A DNA stretch of 5,002 nt from Methanoregulaceae archaeon UBA288 (GTDB taxonomy: Archaea > Halobacteriota > Methanomicrobia > Methanomicrobiales > Methanospirillaceae). Shown here piece after piece: positions 4,228 to 5,002 of this stretch (the first letter of the stretch is position 1; each line of letters starts with the position of its first letter). The stretch is from positions 1 through 5,002 of the forward strand of contig DAEF01000210.1 of the NCBI GenBank assembly GCA_002495225.1. Reading direction: 5' to 3'. The position numbers and the translations under genes are program-made. The notes beneath the pieces were generated by a model. The model searched no databases. It had not been told where the DNA came from and saw only the letters and a program-made list of their open reading frames with translations.

Positions 4228-5002
4228 GGGGCTGCTCGCGCCCGGCAGCTCAGTACCTCGAGGACATGCTCGAGGCCACCGAGAAAACGCTCTCGTACAC
4301 GTCGGGAATGGACCGCGATGGTTTCCTCGAAGACGAGTACGCTGTTCTCGTCGTCAGTCGATTGCTGGAGATCGTCGGCGAGGCGGCAAAGCACGTGCCC
4401 GAGGAGTTCCGGGTTGCCCACCCCGAGATCCCCTGGAGGAAGATCTCGGGGACCCGTGATATCCTGATCCACGCGTATTTCCACGTCGATGCGGAGCAGC
4501 TCTGGCGAACAGTGACAGAGGACCTGTCGCCGCTCCGTGACGCGCTCCGCCGGATCCTCTCCGAGGACGGGGCGGACCAGCACCGGGTCTTGACGGGACG
4601 GAGAACGATGATAGCGGACGATACGACCCAGGTCCGGAGCATGCCCCCCGACCCCTCGCTCCCGGCCCGGCTCCGGGAGTTCCACGAGCGCCTGCCGCTC
4701 GCCGGCGACCCGTTAAACGGACTCCTCTCGCTCCCGGACGACCGGCTCCTCTCTCCTCCGCGATACGCCCGTGCCTGCGCCGGCCCTGTCGCCGGAGGCG
4801 TGGCAGGCGTTCCTCGGCCTGCTCCGGCCGCACGGCGTCTACCCGCTCCTCGCGTACCGGCTGCGGGCCTGGCCGGCCGACTGCCGGCCGCCGGCCGAGG
4901 TCATGGACTGGCTGAACCAGGCCTATCTCTACGCGGCCGCGCGGGTGATGCAAGCCGGCCGGCAGGTCCAGACCGGTCGTCGACGCGCTCGAGGCCGCGG
5001 GG
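4224..5002 (+). CDS. hepT: HEPN toxin (HepT-like), no stop: runs in frame into nucleotidyltransferase fragment 3
   Basis: HEPN RNase-type toxin partnered with the preceding MNT gene. The domain covers residues 8-115 (about 4245-4568): QYLEDMLEATEKTL, LLEIVGEAAKHVPEEF and HPEIPWRKISGTRDILIHAY, with RX4HXY as R78, H83 and Y85, followed by the closing helix LWRTVTEDLSPLRDALRRIL. HepT proteins normally end at about this point. Here no stop occurs: the frame passes a spacer (residues 116-139) and enters ATG 4641 of the nucleotidyltransferase-like sequence (PDPSLPARLREFHERLPLAG), staying open to the window edge. From about 4760 this frame is no longer the conserved one, so the tail would be nonsense sequence. 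Either the toxin carries a long odd tail, or a frame error hides a stop or a fusion. The domain call is firm; the end is uncertain. Confidence 0.85.
   Translation, partial: MRGCSRPAAQYLEDMLEATEKTLSYTSGMDRDGFLEDEYAVLVVSRLLEIVGEAAKHVPEEFRVAHPEIPWRKISGTRDILIHAYFHVDAEQLWRTVTEDLSPLRDALRRILSEDGADQHRVLTGRRTMIADDTTQVRSMPPDPSLPARLREFHERLPLAGDPLNGLLSLPDDRLLSPPRYARACAGPVAGGVAGVPRPAPAARRLPAPRVPAAGLAGRLPAAGRGHGLAEPGLSLRGRAGDASRPAGPDRSSTRSRPR
4641..5002 (+). pseudogene. Nucleotidyltransferase-family N-terminal sequence 3 (PF14907-like), frame-broken, cut by window edge
   Basis: The most complete copy. Frame 1 of the gene reads MPPDPSLPARLREFHERLPL, AGDPLNGLL and LPDDRLLS from ATG 4641. At about 4750-4760 the match moves to the next frame: LLRDTPVPAPALSPEAWQAF, LLRPHGVYPLLAYRLRAWP, ADCRPPAEV, LNQAYLYAAARVMQAGRQVQ. 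Near 4972 it moves again to VVDALEAAG, which fits the region just before the LKG/catalytic block of the family. A GTG at 4771 could start the second frame. Two single-base breaks in 330 bases point to a pseudogene or to sequencing errors. The catalytic residues, if present, lie outside the window. It is the only copy that does not visibly break off, so it may be the parent gene of fragments 1 and 2. Confidence 0.7.

Noticed and set aside
3801..4685. 294-codon minus-strand open frame
   Set aside because: It is antisense to the MNT/HEPN pair, which carries intact family motifs, and is Ser/Arg-rich with no domain.
4354..4953. 199-codon minus-strand open frame
   Set aside because: Antisense to HEPN and nucleotidyltransferase fragment 3; Arg/Gly/Pro-rich reading with no motif.
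1..5002. CRISPR array, tRNA, rRNA or insertion-sequence transposase
   Set aside because: No regularly spaced short repeats, no cloverleaf with CCA-type ends, and no transposase motif or terminal inverted repeats were found. The direct repeats present are coding fragments of unequal length.

Overview
The window is GC-rich (short AT-rich stretches occur mainly at promoters) and looks archaeal. A TATA-like ATTATAAT sits about 27 bases before an ATG with no leader, ATG/GTG starts are used, and gene pairs are joined by 4-base stop/start overlaps. The TA families (MNT/HEPN, HicBA, a DUF7557-like antitoxin with a RelE toxin) and the PF14907-type nucleotidyltransferase fragments would fit a methanogen of the Methanomicrobiales (Methanoculleus-like). 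That assignment is my inference, not something the bases prove.

Layout, left to right: (1) a minus-strand MNT/HEPN (MntA/HepT-type) pair whose HEPN gene runs off the left edge; (2) copy A of an unrecognised small coding repeat (+); (3) a minus-strand hicBA module whose hicA is frameshifted at a run of nine C/G; (4) copy B of the small coding repeat (+), also frameshifted; (5) a GC-rich gene-free stretch with palindromes, leading to (6) a 167-codon gene of unknown function, followed by two perfect GC hairpins; (7) fragment 1 of an N-terminal nucleotidyltransferase-family (PF14907-like) sequence; (8) a RelB/RelE-like TA pair with a clear TATA box and near-palindrome; (9) nucleotidyltransferase fragment 2; (10) a second MNT/HEPN pair (+), whose HEPN frame has no stop and runs in frame into (11) nucleotidyltransferase fragment 3, which continues past the right edge.

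The main pattern is alternation. Three TA modules are each flanked by direct repeats of a gene fragment: A-hicBA-B, fragment 1-relBE-like-fragment 2, fragment 2-MNT/HEPN-fragment 3. Fragments 1 and 2 break off at different points and each is followed within about 20 bases by an ATTATA-type promoter for the next TA pair. The region reads as a toxin-antitoxin island built up through repeated, decaying gene fragments. Several reading frames are broken by single-base indels, so either real decay or sequencing error must be separated before function is assigned.
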